Origin: Ancylobacter amanitiformis
Lineage (GTDB): Bacteria; Pseudomonadota; Alphaproteobacteria; Rhizobiales; Xanthobacteraceae
Direction of reading: 5' to 3'
Assembly (NCBI RefSeq): GCF_030814815.1
Contig: NZ_JAUSVR010000003.1
Coordinates: 349,281 to 413,280, forward strand
Length of the DNA: 64,000 nt
Shown piece by piece: positions 34,877-43,004 of the stretch (position 1 is its first letter; each line of letters starts with the position of its first letter). The notes under the pieces were generated by a model. The model had not been told where the DNA came from, did not search any database, and saw nothing but the letters and a program-made list of their open reading frames with translations. The position numbers and the translations under genes are program-made.

Positions 34877-35524
34877 ATGGCGGGCGTGAACGCGGGTGGC
34901 GAGAGGAAAGAGCGGGCGCGTTTCCGCCGGCAGGCGCCGGAGGATCGGCGCCGCCAATTGGGCGAGGCGGCGCTGCGCTGCATCCTCAAGCACGGCAATG
35001 CGGGCGTCTCGGTCCGTCAGATCGCCGCCGAGGCGGGGGTGACGCAGGGCTTGGTCACGCATCATTTCGGCGAGATCAGCGAACTGGTCGCCTATGCTTT
35101 CGACATCATGTCGGGGAGCTTGCTGCAGGCGCTGATGGACGCCGTGGCGGCGGCCGCGCCCACCCCGCACGAGCGGCTCGATGCCTTCATCGAGGCGTCG
35201 TTTTCGCCCGTGCTGTTCGATCGTGATGTGCTGGGCGTGTGGGTGGTGTTCTGGGGGCTGGTGCTGCACTCGCCGCGCATGAGCGCCTCCCAGCAGGGCG
35301 AGTATTCGGACTATGTCGCTGCCGTCGAGCGCCTGCTGGGCGACCTCGCCGCCAGCGAGGGGTTCGCGATCGGCGATGTGCGCCTCGCGGCCATCGCCTT
35401 CACCGCGCTGCTGGACGGGCTGTGGCTAGCCTGGTGCCTGAACCCGTCCTCGTTCCGGCCCGAGGAGGGCATGCAACTGTGCCGCAACTGGGTGAAGGGC
35501 CTGCGTCTCGGTGCCCATGGTTGA
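34877..35524 (+). CDS. TetR/BetI-like transcriptional regulator
   Basis: A 215-residue repressor-type protein. The N-terminal helix-turn-helix reads GNAGVSVRQIAAEAGVTQGLVTHHFG, closely like BetI, the choline-responsive regulator; the C-terminal domain ends in ALLDGLWLAWCLNP, typical of this group. It is divergent from the TMADH-like operon over a 245-base AT-rich gap with palindromes, so it probably controls that operon and itself. The start ATG 34877 is chosen for length; the frame continues upstream to 34760 without a good ribosome site. Ligand unknown. Confidence 0.88.
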   Translation: MAGVNAGGERKERARFRRQAPEDRRRQLGEAALRCILKHGNAGVSVRQIAAEAGVTQGLVTHHFGEISELVAYAFDIMSGSLLQALMDAVAAAAPTPHERLDAFIEASFSPVLFDRDVLGVWVVFWGLVLHSPRMSASQQGEYSDYVAAVERLLGDLAASEGFAIGDVRLAAIAFTALLDGLWLAWCLNPSSFRPEEGMQLCRNWVKGLRLGAHG

Positions 35525-35641
35525 GGCGGGACAGCGGAGGCCGGCCGGCTGAGGCCGGGGATGCCGGTCCCGGCGATCGGGTTCCGGGCCGGCGGCGGCC
35601 GTCCTCCGTGGCCGCCGCCGGGCTGTTCGCTCCGGCTCCGC

Positions 35642-36832
35642 TCAGGCCCGCTTGGCTTCCCGAAGACGGCTGCGCGTCGCGACGGCGACCATGCGGCGGC
35701 ACGCCTCCTCGATCTTGTCGTCCGGCACGGTGAGGCTGATACGCACGAAATTGCCGGCCCCGGCGCCGAAGGCGTGGCCGGGCATGACGGCGACCTGCTC
35801 CTCGTCGAGCAGGGTCCAGGCGAAGGCCTCGCCGCTCATGCCGGTGCCGCTCACATCCACCAGGATGAACATCCCGGCCTCCGGCGGCATGGGCTCCAGC
35901 CCCGGCGCGCCGGCGAGGCGGGCGGCGATCAGGTCGGCACGCCGCTTGTAGGCGCGCCGCATCTGCGCCGAGGTGTCGAGCGAGGTGTCGAGCGCATAGG
36001 CGGTCATGTCGGCGATGAAGGGCTGGCCGCCGAACAGCATCGTCTCGGACACCGCGAGCAGGCGGCTGGTGAATTCCGCCGGGCCGATGGCCCAGCCGCT
36101 GCGAAAGCCGGGGGCGGCATGCGACTTGGAGATGGACGAGCACACGATGGTGCGTTCGGCCAGCGCGGGATCGTCGAAGGGCGAGGCGAAGTCGCCGTCG
36201 AAGATCAGTTCCTCATAGACCTCGTCGCTGACGATCCAGAGGTCGTGCCGGCGGCACACCTCGCCGATGGCGGCGATCTCCTGCGCCGTCAGCACGGCCC
36301 CGGTCGGGTTGTGCGGGGTGTTGAGCAGCAGCACGCGGCATCGCGGGGTGATGGCCCGTTCGAGATCGGCCGCCTGCAGGTGGAAGCCGTGTTCCGGGCG
36401 CAGCGGCACGGTGACATGATCGGCGCCGGTGGCGCGGATGACGCCTTCATAGGTGGCGTAGAGCGGATCGCCGACCAGCACGGCGTCGCCGGCCTCGACA
36501 AGGCCGAGCATGACGGCAAAGAGCGCGGTCTGCGTGCCGGGAAAGCACAGCACGTTATCGCCGGTCACGCCGGGACGGCGCCGCGCATATTTGCGCACCA
36601 GCGCGTCGATCACCGACTGTTCGCCGCGCCCGTTCGAGTAGCGGTGGCGCCCGGCATTCATGGAGCGGATGGCCTCCGTGATCAGCGCCGCGTGCGGCGG
36701 CAGGTCCGGCTCGCCGATGGTCAGCTCGATGATCGGCTCGCCCAGTTCCCGACGGCGGCGAGCCTCCATATGAACGGCCCATTTTTCGGAGCCGAGGCTG
36801 GCGAGCCTGTCCGTGATGGATGCGTAATGCAT
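35642..36832 (-). CDS. Class I/II PLP-dependent aminotransferase
   Basis: A 396-residue fold-type I enzyme of the aspartate/alanine aminotransferase group. Substrate and PLP residues: NTPHNPTG (Asn), DEVYEELIFDG (Asp/Tyr), the Schiff-base Lys in CSSISKSHAAPGFRSGW, and the C-terminal carboxylate-binding Arg in FVRISL. It starts five bases after the TetR stop, so the two are co-expressed. It likely transaminates an amino-group product of the pathway; exact substrate unknown. Confidence 0.9.
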   Translation of the reverse strand: MHYASITDRLASLGSEKWAVHMEARRRRELGEPIIELTIGEPDLPPHAALITEAIRSMNAGRHRYSNGRGEQSVIDALVRKYARRRPGVTGDNVLCFPGTQTALFAVMLGLVEAGDAVLVGDPLYATYEGVIRATGADHVTVPLRPEHGFHLQAADLERAITPRCRVLLLNTPHNPTGAVLTAQEIAAIGEVCRRHDLWIVSDEVYEELIFDGDFASPFDDPALAERTIVCSSISKSHAAPGFRSGWAIGPAEFTSRLLAVSETMLFGGQPFIADMTAYALDTSLDTSAQMRRAYKRRADLIAARLAGAPGLEPMPPEAGMFILVDVSGTGMSGEAFAWTLLDEEQVAVMPGHAFGAGAGNFVRISLTVPDDKIEEACRRMVAVATRSRLREAKRA

Positions 36833-36837
36833 CGTGT

Positions 36838-37479
36838 CTACTCCCCGTCCTGCTCTATCGCGGTCGCCGCGCCGATCGGGTGGCCGATCAGCGCCTCGAT
36901 CGAGGAAAAGGCGATCGCGATGAGCTCGCTCTCCTCGAAAAGTTCTCCGGCCAGGCACCCCTCCAGCCACAGGCCGTCGAGCAACCCGCTGATCGCGATG
37001 GCGAGCGCGCGCCGGCGTGCGGGGTCGGGGGCCTCGCCCCGGTCGGCGAGGAAATCGCCCAGCAGGCCCTCCAGCGACAGGCGGAAGCTGAGATAGCCCT
37101 CCTGATGGATGGCGGCCAGCGCGGGATCGACGCCGACACGGCTGATGAAGGACGCCCACAGCGAGAGGCTGCGGCTATTGGCGACCGGCTCGGTGAGATT
37201 GATGAGGATGAAGGCGCGCAGGCGCTCCTCGGGCGTGCCGCTGACCAGCTTGGCCCGCTCGGTCAGCCGCGCGATCACCACCTTGTAGGCTTCCTGGAGG
37301 ATCATCTCCTTGGAATCGAAATAGTGGCGGATCAGCCCCGCCGTCACGCCGGCCTTGATGGCGATCTGGCGCACCGTGGCGCCCGGCAGGCCCGCCTCGG
37401 AGATACAGTCCAACGTCGCCTCGATCAGGTCGTGACGACGCTCCGCCTCGGTGCAGCGATGAAAATTGCGCCGGCTCAT
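36838..37479 (-). CDS. TetR/BetI-like transcriptional regulator
   Basis: A 213-residue TetR-family protein, the second BetI-like regulator in this region. The helix-turn-helix is GLPGATVRQIAIKAGVTAGLIRHYF, and the C-terminal part ends ISGLLDGLWLEGCL, the same pattern as the gene at 34877. It is co-transcribed with the aminotransferase that follows. ATG 37479 is used; the frame runs further upstream but without family residues. Confidence 0.88.
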   Translation of the reverse strand: MSRRNFHRCTEAERRHDLIEATLDCISEAGLPGATVRQIAIKAGVTAGLIRHYFDSKEMILQEAYKVVIARLTERAKLVSGTPEERLRAFILINLTEPVANSRSLSLWASFISRVGVDPALAAIHQEGYLSFRLSLEGLLGDFLADRGEAPDPARRRALAIAISGLLDGLWLEGCLAGELFEESELIAIAFSSIEALIGHPIGAATAIEQDGE

Positions 37480-37693
37480 GACGCCCGCCAGGCGGCGGGC
37501 CGGGTCGGGCATCCGCGGGCCCGCGAGGCGTTGCGCGCGCGACCGGGCGTGCCGGCCCTGTGCCGTCCGCGAACCCGTTGCGTCAGGCATCGGGGCCGTG
37601 GCGCCATCTCCCGGGCTCCGCGCGCGGACATCAGCTGCCTCCATCACCGCCCCTGCCGGTTGCCAGCGCTGCGCGGCAACAGGTCGAGGCGAT

Positions 37694-37713
37694 TGTTATA
37701 CAGATGGATAACA
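37694..37713. promoter_or_regulatory. Inverted repeat upstream of the TetR-aminotransferase pair
   Basis: TGTTAT-8-ATAACA, 215 bases before the TetR start, in an AT-richer patch; a candidate operator. The rest of 37480-38083 shows no gene; the last ~150 bases before 38084 are AT-rich and probably carry the porin promoter. Confidence 0.4.
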
Positions 37714-38083
37714 GCTGCATAAAGGCGGCGTCAATATGCCATAAGGGGCACCACCCGCCGGCCTCCGTCGAGAACCCTCCTTGTCCGCGCGCCGGCCGGT
37801 TCTGAACATCGGATTTGCCGCTCGTGCGTCGCGGGTTTCCTTATGGCGCGGGCGATCGGTCTTATCGCGGATGCCCGCGCGCGGCGCATATGACGCAGAG
37901 TTAATCTATATCTTGATACCATTTTCGAACAGATCGTATCGTCATGCGGCAGCAGGATACTTGCGAGAAGAGAGTGAAGACTCGCGATAACTCGATACGG
38001 CAACCCTATGTTGCGATTCTGCACTAGCCGCGTCGTTATTTGGCCGATATTCATAGAGGCAGCCTAGAGGCGGGGGGAGTGTC

Positions 38084-38863
38084 ATGAACAAGCTGAGCTG
38101 TGCCGTGCTCGTTGCGGGAAGCATGATGGTGGCGGGGGGCGTCCAGGCCGCCGACATGTCCATGCCGGTAAAGGCCGAGCCGGTTATCGTCATCCCGAGT
38201 TTCAGCTGGACCGGATTCTATGTCGGCGGCAATCTGGGTTATGCTTGGGGCGACATGGACTATTCCTACAGCGTCTCGGCCATGTCGCTTTACTATGGCG
38301 ACTCGGCCTCGCTCAGTCCCGACGGCATCACCGGTGGCGTCCAGGTCGGCTATAACTATCAGTTCGACAATAATTGGGTGATCGGCGCCGAGGCCGACTT
38401 CCAGTGGGCCGACCTCAGCGACAGTGCCGGTGGCAGCAACCTGTTCTACGGCCCGCTCAGTTCGCTGGTCGCCATTGGCGGCACGCAGTACAGCATCGGC
38501 AGCAAGGTCGAGTGGTTCGGCACGGTGCGCGCGCGCCTGGGCTATGCCTGGGATCGCCTGTTGGTCTACGGCACGGGCGGCGTCGCCTATGGCTCGGTCG
38601 ACACGGATGTAGCGGTGTCCGGCTCGCTCACGGGCTACACGATGGCAACCACGCAGGGCACCTCGCAGACGCAGTGGGGCTGGACCGTGGGCGGTGGCGC
38701 CGAATACGCGCTGACCGATAACTGGACCATTCGGGCGGAATATCTCTATGTCGATCTCGGCAGCCAGGTCGTCTACAGCGTCACCGACCCGGTCATCGCC
38801 GGCGGCGTCACGCTGGACACGGCGTTCAGCGTTGTCCGGGCCGGCGTGAACTACAAGTTCTGA
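38084..38863 (+). CDS. Outer-membrane beta-barrel protein, Omp25/Omp31 family
   Basis: A 259-residue porin-like barrel. A signal peptide ends in VQAADMSMPVKA; the mature part begins SFSWTGFYVGGNLGYAWGD, the hallmark of the Omp25/31 family, and alternating aromatic strands end in the C-terminal Phe (YKF) required for barrel assembly. Strong GGGGGAG site before the ATG. Abundant structural outer-membrane proteins of this type are known in Brucella and rhizobia. A hairpin terminator follows at 38938. Confidence 0.92.
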   Translation: MNKLSCAVLVAGSMMVAGGVQAADMSMPVKAEPVIVIPSFSWTGFYVGGNLGYAWGDMDYSYSVSAMSLYYGDSASLSPDGITGGVQVGYNYQFDNNWVIGAEADFQWADLSDSAGGSNLFYGPLSSLVAIGGTQYSIGSKVEWFGTVRARLGYAWDRLLVYGTGGVAYGSVDTDVAVSGSLTGYTMATTQGTSQTQWGWTVGGGAEYALTDNWTIRAEYLYVDLGSQVVYSVTDPVIAGGVTLDTAFSVVRAGVNYKF

Positions 38864-38937
38864 AAACGGGCCCGGCACCCGGCCTTCGGCGTCGATCGCG
38901 GGGCCAGGCCGAGCGATCATCGACATCCGCTTGTGAG

Positions 38938-38965
38938 GAAGGGCCGCGCCATGGAGCGGCCCTTC
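38938..38965 (+). terminator. Hairpin terminator after the barrel gene
   Basis: Perfect 10-bp arms GAAGGGCCGC / GCGGCCCTTC with an 8-base loop, 75 bases after the stop codon and followed by GGTTGG rather than a U run. Confidence 0.5.
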
Positions 38966-39016
38966 GGTTGGGCCGGGGCAGGGGTCTGTTGCGACAGCCC
39001 GTCTGGCACCTATTTC

Positions 39017-39319
39017 GCCAGCGTCCTCCGCCAGCGTCCTCCTGTAAGGGCCGCAGGCCATGTACGGGATCGCAACGGTGTCGTGGCCGGTTCCAGATCT
39101 CTGCCTCCGGCAGCGACCGGGATGGCGGTCTTCTTCCAAGCGAGTTGCAGAACAGGCGCTGACGCGCGTTTCGTTGCGCGACACGCAATCGGCTTTGCTG
39201 GAAACGCTATCGGCCGGGGAGGGTGGCTGCGTGCCTATGGGGCATTGCGCCCGAGCGTGACCACAGCGGGTCTCTCGTCAGCACGTCTCCTCTCGGAACG
39301 TCTCCTCTCGGAACGTCTC
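39017..39319. repeat. Short tandem repeats in an intergenic gap
   Basis: GCCAGCGTCCTCC is present twice (39017-39029, 39030-39042). A 15-bp unit ACGTCTCCTCTCGGA is present twice with a partial third (39283-39319). No gene is visible in 38864-39350. Confidence 0.7.
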
Positions 39320-39350
39320 GCGCCGAATGCCAGGGTTTCGACGCCGCCCG

Positions 39351-40871
39351 CTACGGTGCGCCCGGATCGGACAGACCCGCGAGATAGGTCGCCACCTCGT
39401 CGGCCGGCATGGGCGCCGCGAACAGGTAGCCCTGTCCGAGCTGACAGCCCAGCGCGCGCAGGCGGCGATGCTCCTCCTCGGTTTCCACCCCTTCGGCGAG
39501 TGTCGCGATCCCCAGCCCCAGGCCGATCTGCACGATGGCGCGGACGATCTTCATCTGCTTGTCGCTGGTGAGGAAGTTGGCGATGAACTGGCGGTCGATC
39601 TTCAGCTTGTCGACGGGGAAATTGGCGAGCTGCGACAGGCTGGAATAGCCGGTGCCAAAATCGTCGATGGCGATGCGAACGCCCTGTTCGCGAAGCCGGC
39701 CGATGATGTCCAGCGCCCGCTCCAGATCGGCCGCGAACCCCGATTCGGTGATTTCCACCGATAGCCGATGCGCGGGAAAGCCGGTCTCGGCGAGCACGGC
39801 AAGAATACGTTCCGGCAGCAGGATGTCGACGAGTTGCAGCGGCGAAATGTTGAAGGCGAGGATCAGGCCGCTCGGCCAGGTCAGCGCGGTCCTGCAGGCC
39901 CGGCGCAGGAGGTGCGTCGACAGATCGCTGATCAGGCCGGCCTCCTCGGCGATCGGGATGAACACGTCCGGCGGCACGCTGGAGCCATCCTCCAGCTTCC
40001 AGCGCGCCAGCGCCTCGAAGCCGTGAATGCTGCCATCGGTCAGGCGCACCAGCGGTTGGAAGTGCACGTCGATCCGGTCGGCGGCCACGGCCTCGCGCAG
40101 GCGGCTTTCGGTTGCCAGCCGGGCCGCCAGTTCCCGCCGCAGTTCGGGCGTGTAGGCGCAGCAACTGGCCGGGCCGTTGCGCTTGGCCTCGTGCAGGGCG
40201 AGGTCGGCGCAGGTGACGGCATCCTTGAGATCGTCGGCCGCCGCCAGCGTGGTGAAGCCGATGCAGGCCGTCACGTGCAGCGTCATGCCGCTGAACGTGA
40301 TGGGGCCGTTTATCACCTCGCGGATCCTCTCGGCGAGGGCCTGCGCCTGCTCGGGAGCCCCAACCGGGAGGGCCACGAGAAATTCATCGCCGCCCATCCG
40401 GGCGATGACCGCCAGCGGAAGCTCCGCGCTCAGGCGTCTGGTGATTGTCCGCAGCGTGGCGTCGCCGCCGCGATGCCCGGCCACGTCGTTCACCCGCTTG
40501 AAATTGTCGAGATCGACAAGGAAGAACGACCTCAATCGCCGCGCCCGGCAGAGCGAGGGCAGACGCTGCTCGACGAAGTGGCGGTTGGGCAGATCGGTGA
40601 GGAGATCATGGAAGGCGAGATACTCCGCCTTGGCCTCGGCCGCGCCGCGCCGTGCGACCTCTGCGTGCAGATCCTTGAGGCGCATCACGCCATAGGCGAA
40701 GCCGCACAGCGCCATGATCTGGATGGCGACGATCAGCTCGTCGGCATGCCAGCTTTCGCTACGCCCAAAAACCGCGTGCAGCGTTTCATGCAGGCCGAAA
40801 TAGAGCGCGATACCATAGGCGACAATTCCGATCAGGCCGAGAACAAGGATGTCTCGGACAGCGGGCTTCAT
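39351..40871 (-). CDS. GGDEF-EAL cyclic-di-GMP protein
   Basis: A 506-residue membrane protein. Two hydrophobic segments (about residues 8-27 and 48-66) tether it; a coiled segment leads to a GGDEF domain with MGGDEF intact (~residue 160) and an EAL domain with GFEALARW, DDFGTGYSSL and AEGVETEEE intact. Both synthesis and breakdown of cyclic-di-GMP are therefore possible from the active-site residues. Such proteins set the switch between motile and attached life. No sensor domain outside the membrane is large enough to recognise. Stands alone. Confidence 0.92.
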   Translation of the reverse strand: MKPAVRDILVLGLIGIVAYGIALYFGLHETLHAVFGRSESWHADELIVAIQIMALCGFAYGVMRLKDLHAEVARRGAAEAKAEYLAFHDLLTDLPNRHFVEQRLPSLCRARRLRSFFLVDLDNFKRVNDVAGHRGGDATLRTITRRLSAELPLAVIARMGGDEFLVALPVGAPEQAQALAERIREVINGPITFSGMTLHVTACIGFTTLAAADDLKDAVTCADLALHEAKRNGPASCCAYTPELRRELAARLATESRLREAVAADRIDVHFQPLVRLTDGSIHGFEALARWKLEDGSSVPPDVFIPIAEEAGLISDLSTHLLRRACRTALTWPSGLILAFNISPLQLVDILLPERILAVLAETGFPAHRLSVEITESGFAADLERALDIIGRLREQGVRIAIDDFGTGYSSLSQLANFPVDKLKIDRQFIANFLTSDKQMKIVRAIVQIGLGLGIATLAEGVETEEEHRRLRALGCQLGQGYLFAAPMPADEVATYLAGLSDPGAP

Positions 40872-41261
40872 GTCGGCCAGCCTGAAACCCGCGCCACCAC
40901 GCGATGTTTGACGGTATCCAGAAGCATTCGGCCGTAACTCATGCGTCTCAAGGGTCGAAATGATTTCTCGTCATTTTCTCGCACAATTCGTTCATTTACG
41001 AAATACGTGCCTGTGAGGATGGTCGCCGGCGCGCGCGCGGATCCATCGACAGGTAACAAGATGGTGATGGGGTTGCGGCAACATGCCGGCGTGGAGCCGG
41101 GACGTCAGGCTCACAGGCTCACGCTATGCCTGCCGCAGCGACCCAAGCGTGCCCCCTCTGTCGACGGCGAGGGCCCCGGCCTGGTTTCGCCGGGCCGATG
41201 CGTGCGTTTCAGATACGGCGCGCGGCCAATCGAGCGAGCGGCGTGGAAATGTGCCCGCCGT
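40872..41261. other. Intergenic region with a small palindrome
   Basis: No gene is seen. An AT-richer patch carries GAAATGATTTC (40958-40968), a perfect 5-bp-arm palindrome about 90 bases before the GGDEF-EAL start, and likely the promoter of that gene. Confidence 0.4.
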
Positions 41262-41534
41262 TCAGCGCGCGGTGCCGTTCTCGATCAGAATTCCGTTCGA
41301 TTGCGCCCACCAGCGGAACGCATTGCCGGCCTCGATGACGTCTTCCCTTTCGCGCGCAACCTCAAGGCGACGGATCAGCCCCTCAAAATCGCCCTTCGGC
41401 AGCGGGTGGGTCAGCGCGAAGGCGAGAGCCTCGTCGAGCGAGCCGACATAGGCCACGCCATCCGCCGTGCGCAGGCATAGCGGGGGATCGAGCACGGGCG
41501 ACGTGAGAGCGGGCGGCGCGGACGCATGGGACAT
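41262..41534 (-). CDS. Small hypothetical protein, possibly DUF982-like
   Basis: A 90-residue soluble protein of unknown function. The core from PPLCLRTADGVAYVGSLDEALAFAL to EAGNAFRWWAQSNGILIE has the spacing of DUF982 proteins, which are common in Rhizobiales, but the match is by eye only. The start has a weak ribosome site; no neighbour clues. Frame statistics look coding (GC-rich third positions). Confidence 0.45.
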   Translation of the reverse strand: MSHASAPPALTSPVLDPPLCLRTADGVAYVGSLDEALAFALTHPLPKGDFEGLIRRLEVAREREDVIEAGNAFRWWAQSNGILIENGTAR

Positions 41535-41753
41535 GCCGGTTCAACGCTTCCGCCGCGCGCAAGTTCCCATGGAGCACGTTTGGCCAAGGCGTGGCTTCCG
41601 GGCGCCCGGCGGAACGCAGGCGATCCTCAGGCTGGAGGCCCGGATCTGGCGAGGGCAGGCGTACAGCGCTTGCGGGGGCTGGTGCAGCGGCCTGGGGAAC
41701 TTGGACGCGAGGGCAGCGTTATGACTTCAGTTCAACTTCAACGGGAGACGGAA

Positions 41754-42026
41754 ATGTTGTCAAAAACTTTCGGCGTCACCGCGACCATCGCGATTGCCGC
41801 GTCCTTTGTGCTGGGTGCCGCGCTGCCGGCGCACGCCACCTCAACCTCGACCCGGCCGCTGCCGACGATCGGCAGCGAAGAGCAGAAAGACGTGCTGGGC
41901 CGCGAGAAGGTGCGCCGCCAGCAGGTGCGCGACAACCACCGCAACGGCCTGTTCGAGCCGATTTTCGCGCCGCTCTACCAAGGCTATAACTCGCCCGGCC
42001 AGAAGGTGAAGCGCAGCTTCAACTGA
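41754..42026 (+). CDS. Small secreted hypothetical protein
   Basis: A 90-residue exported protein. The signal peptide MLSKTFGVTATIAIAASFVLGAALPAHA is cleaved before TSTSTRP, leaving ~60 residues rich in charged and polar side chains (EEQKDVLGREKVRRQQVRDNHRNG) ending KVKRSFN. The ATG 41754 has GGGAG nine bases upstream; an ATG at 41721 would add a charged, non-signal N-terminus. Function unknown. Confidence 0.7.
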   Translation: MLSKTFGVTATIAIAASFVLGAALPAHATSTSTRPLPTIGSEEQKDVLGREKVRRQQVRDNHRNGLFEPIFAPLYQGYNSPGQKVKRSFN

Positions 42027-42082
42027 TGACGGCGCGGCGCCGAGCGCGGCGTCGCTGAATCCTGTCGCCGCGCGAGGGCGCT

Positions 42083-42811
42083 TCAGGTGCAGCCGGTTCC
42101 CGCCGGCAGCACCTCCGGCGCTCCCCAGTCATTGGACGGCAGGTTCGCGAAGGGTGGCGCGAAAAACTGACGTATGACGGTAAATTTTGCCGGAATCGTT
42201 GCGTTCACGCTGTCATAGTCCAGTATCCAGAAGAAATTATAGTTATCGTTCGGCCAGGTCTTGGGAACGCCGCCCGGCACGCCCTTCACCTTGTCGAGGT
42301 TCAGCAGCTGGCGCAGCGTCACCTTCTGGCCGGCGAATTCCTTCTCCAGCGCCTCGCTGGCGATGTGGAAATGCTCCCACACCATGACCACCGTCTGTCC
42401 ATGCCAGCGCGGGTTCTCCATGAGGTCGCGCACCACCTTGCGGTTCTGCACATTGATCAGGCCGTTGAAGTAGGGCGTGTTGCGAATGGGCATGAGCATC
42501 AGGGAGTTGGTGGCGATGGCCATGTCCCACGCCGCCGCGACCGGGCGGGCGGTTTCCAGCGTGTGCAGCGTGATGGCGAGGATGGCGGCCGGCTTCACGT
42601 CCTTCAGCAGGCTCATGTCGCTGGTGGGGCTGAGATATTGCGCCGCCAGCGCCCGCGCGCGCTCCTTGCCGATGCTGCACAGGGTGAGCGGCGCCTGCTT
42701 CTCGCCGTGGCGAACGATGATGATGCGCTGCGGCGCCGCCTGCGCGCTGCCGAGCGCCGCCGTCAGCGCGGTGACGATCGCGACGATGATTCCAGCCCGT
42801 TTCGGCGCCAC
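42083..42811 (-). CDS. Histidine-phosphatase superfamily protein, secreted
   Basis: A 242-residue exported protein. A signal peptide (VAPKRAGIIVAIVTALTAALGSAQA) precedes IIIVRHGEK, the phosphohistidine RHG motif of the phosphoglycerate-mutase-like fold; the second His is probably HFHIA. A GTG start at 42811 is used because GGAGGGA lies just upstream; the ATG at 42826, whose own codons supply that ribosome site, is less likely. Substrates of such periplasmic members are phosphate esters; unknown here. Confidence 0.75.
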   Translation of the reverse strand: MAPKRAGIIVAIVTALTAALGSAQAAPQRIIIVRHGEKQAPLTLCSIGKERARALAAQYLSPTSDMSLLKDVKPAAILAITLHTLETARPVAAAWDMAIATNSLMLMPIRNTPYFNGLINVQNRKVVRDLMENPRWHGQTVVMVWEHFHIASEALEKEFAGQKVTLRQLLNLDKVKGVPGGVPKTWPNDNYNFFWILDYDSVNATIPAKFTVIRQFFAPPFANLPSNDWGAPEVLPAGTGCT

Positions 42812-43004
42812 GCGAGTTCCCTCCATCCCTGTTCGGGCGACAGCATGAAGATACCTGCAAGCGGCGGCAAGCGCCGTGATGGGTTGGGGGCGGGGAGCGC
42901 AACGGCGGGCAGGTGGCGACAATGAATGCCGCCGGCGTGGTTGATAGCGAGCCGCTACGCACGATATTCAAGGCACAGAGGAACGTTTCCCCGCCGGAGT
43001 GATC

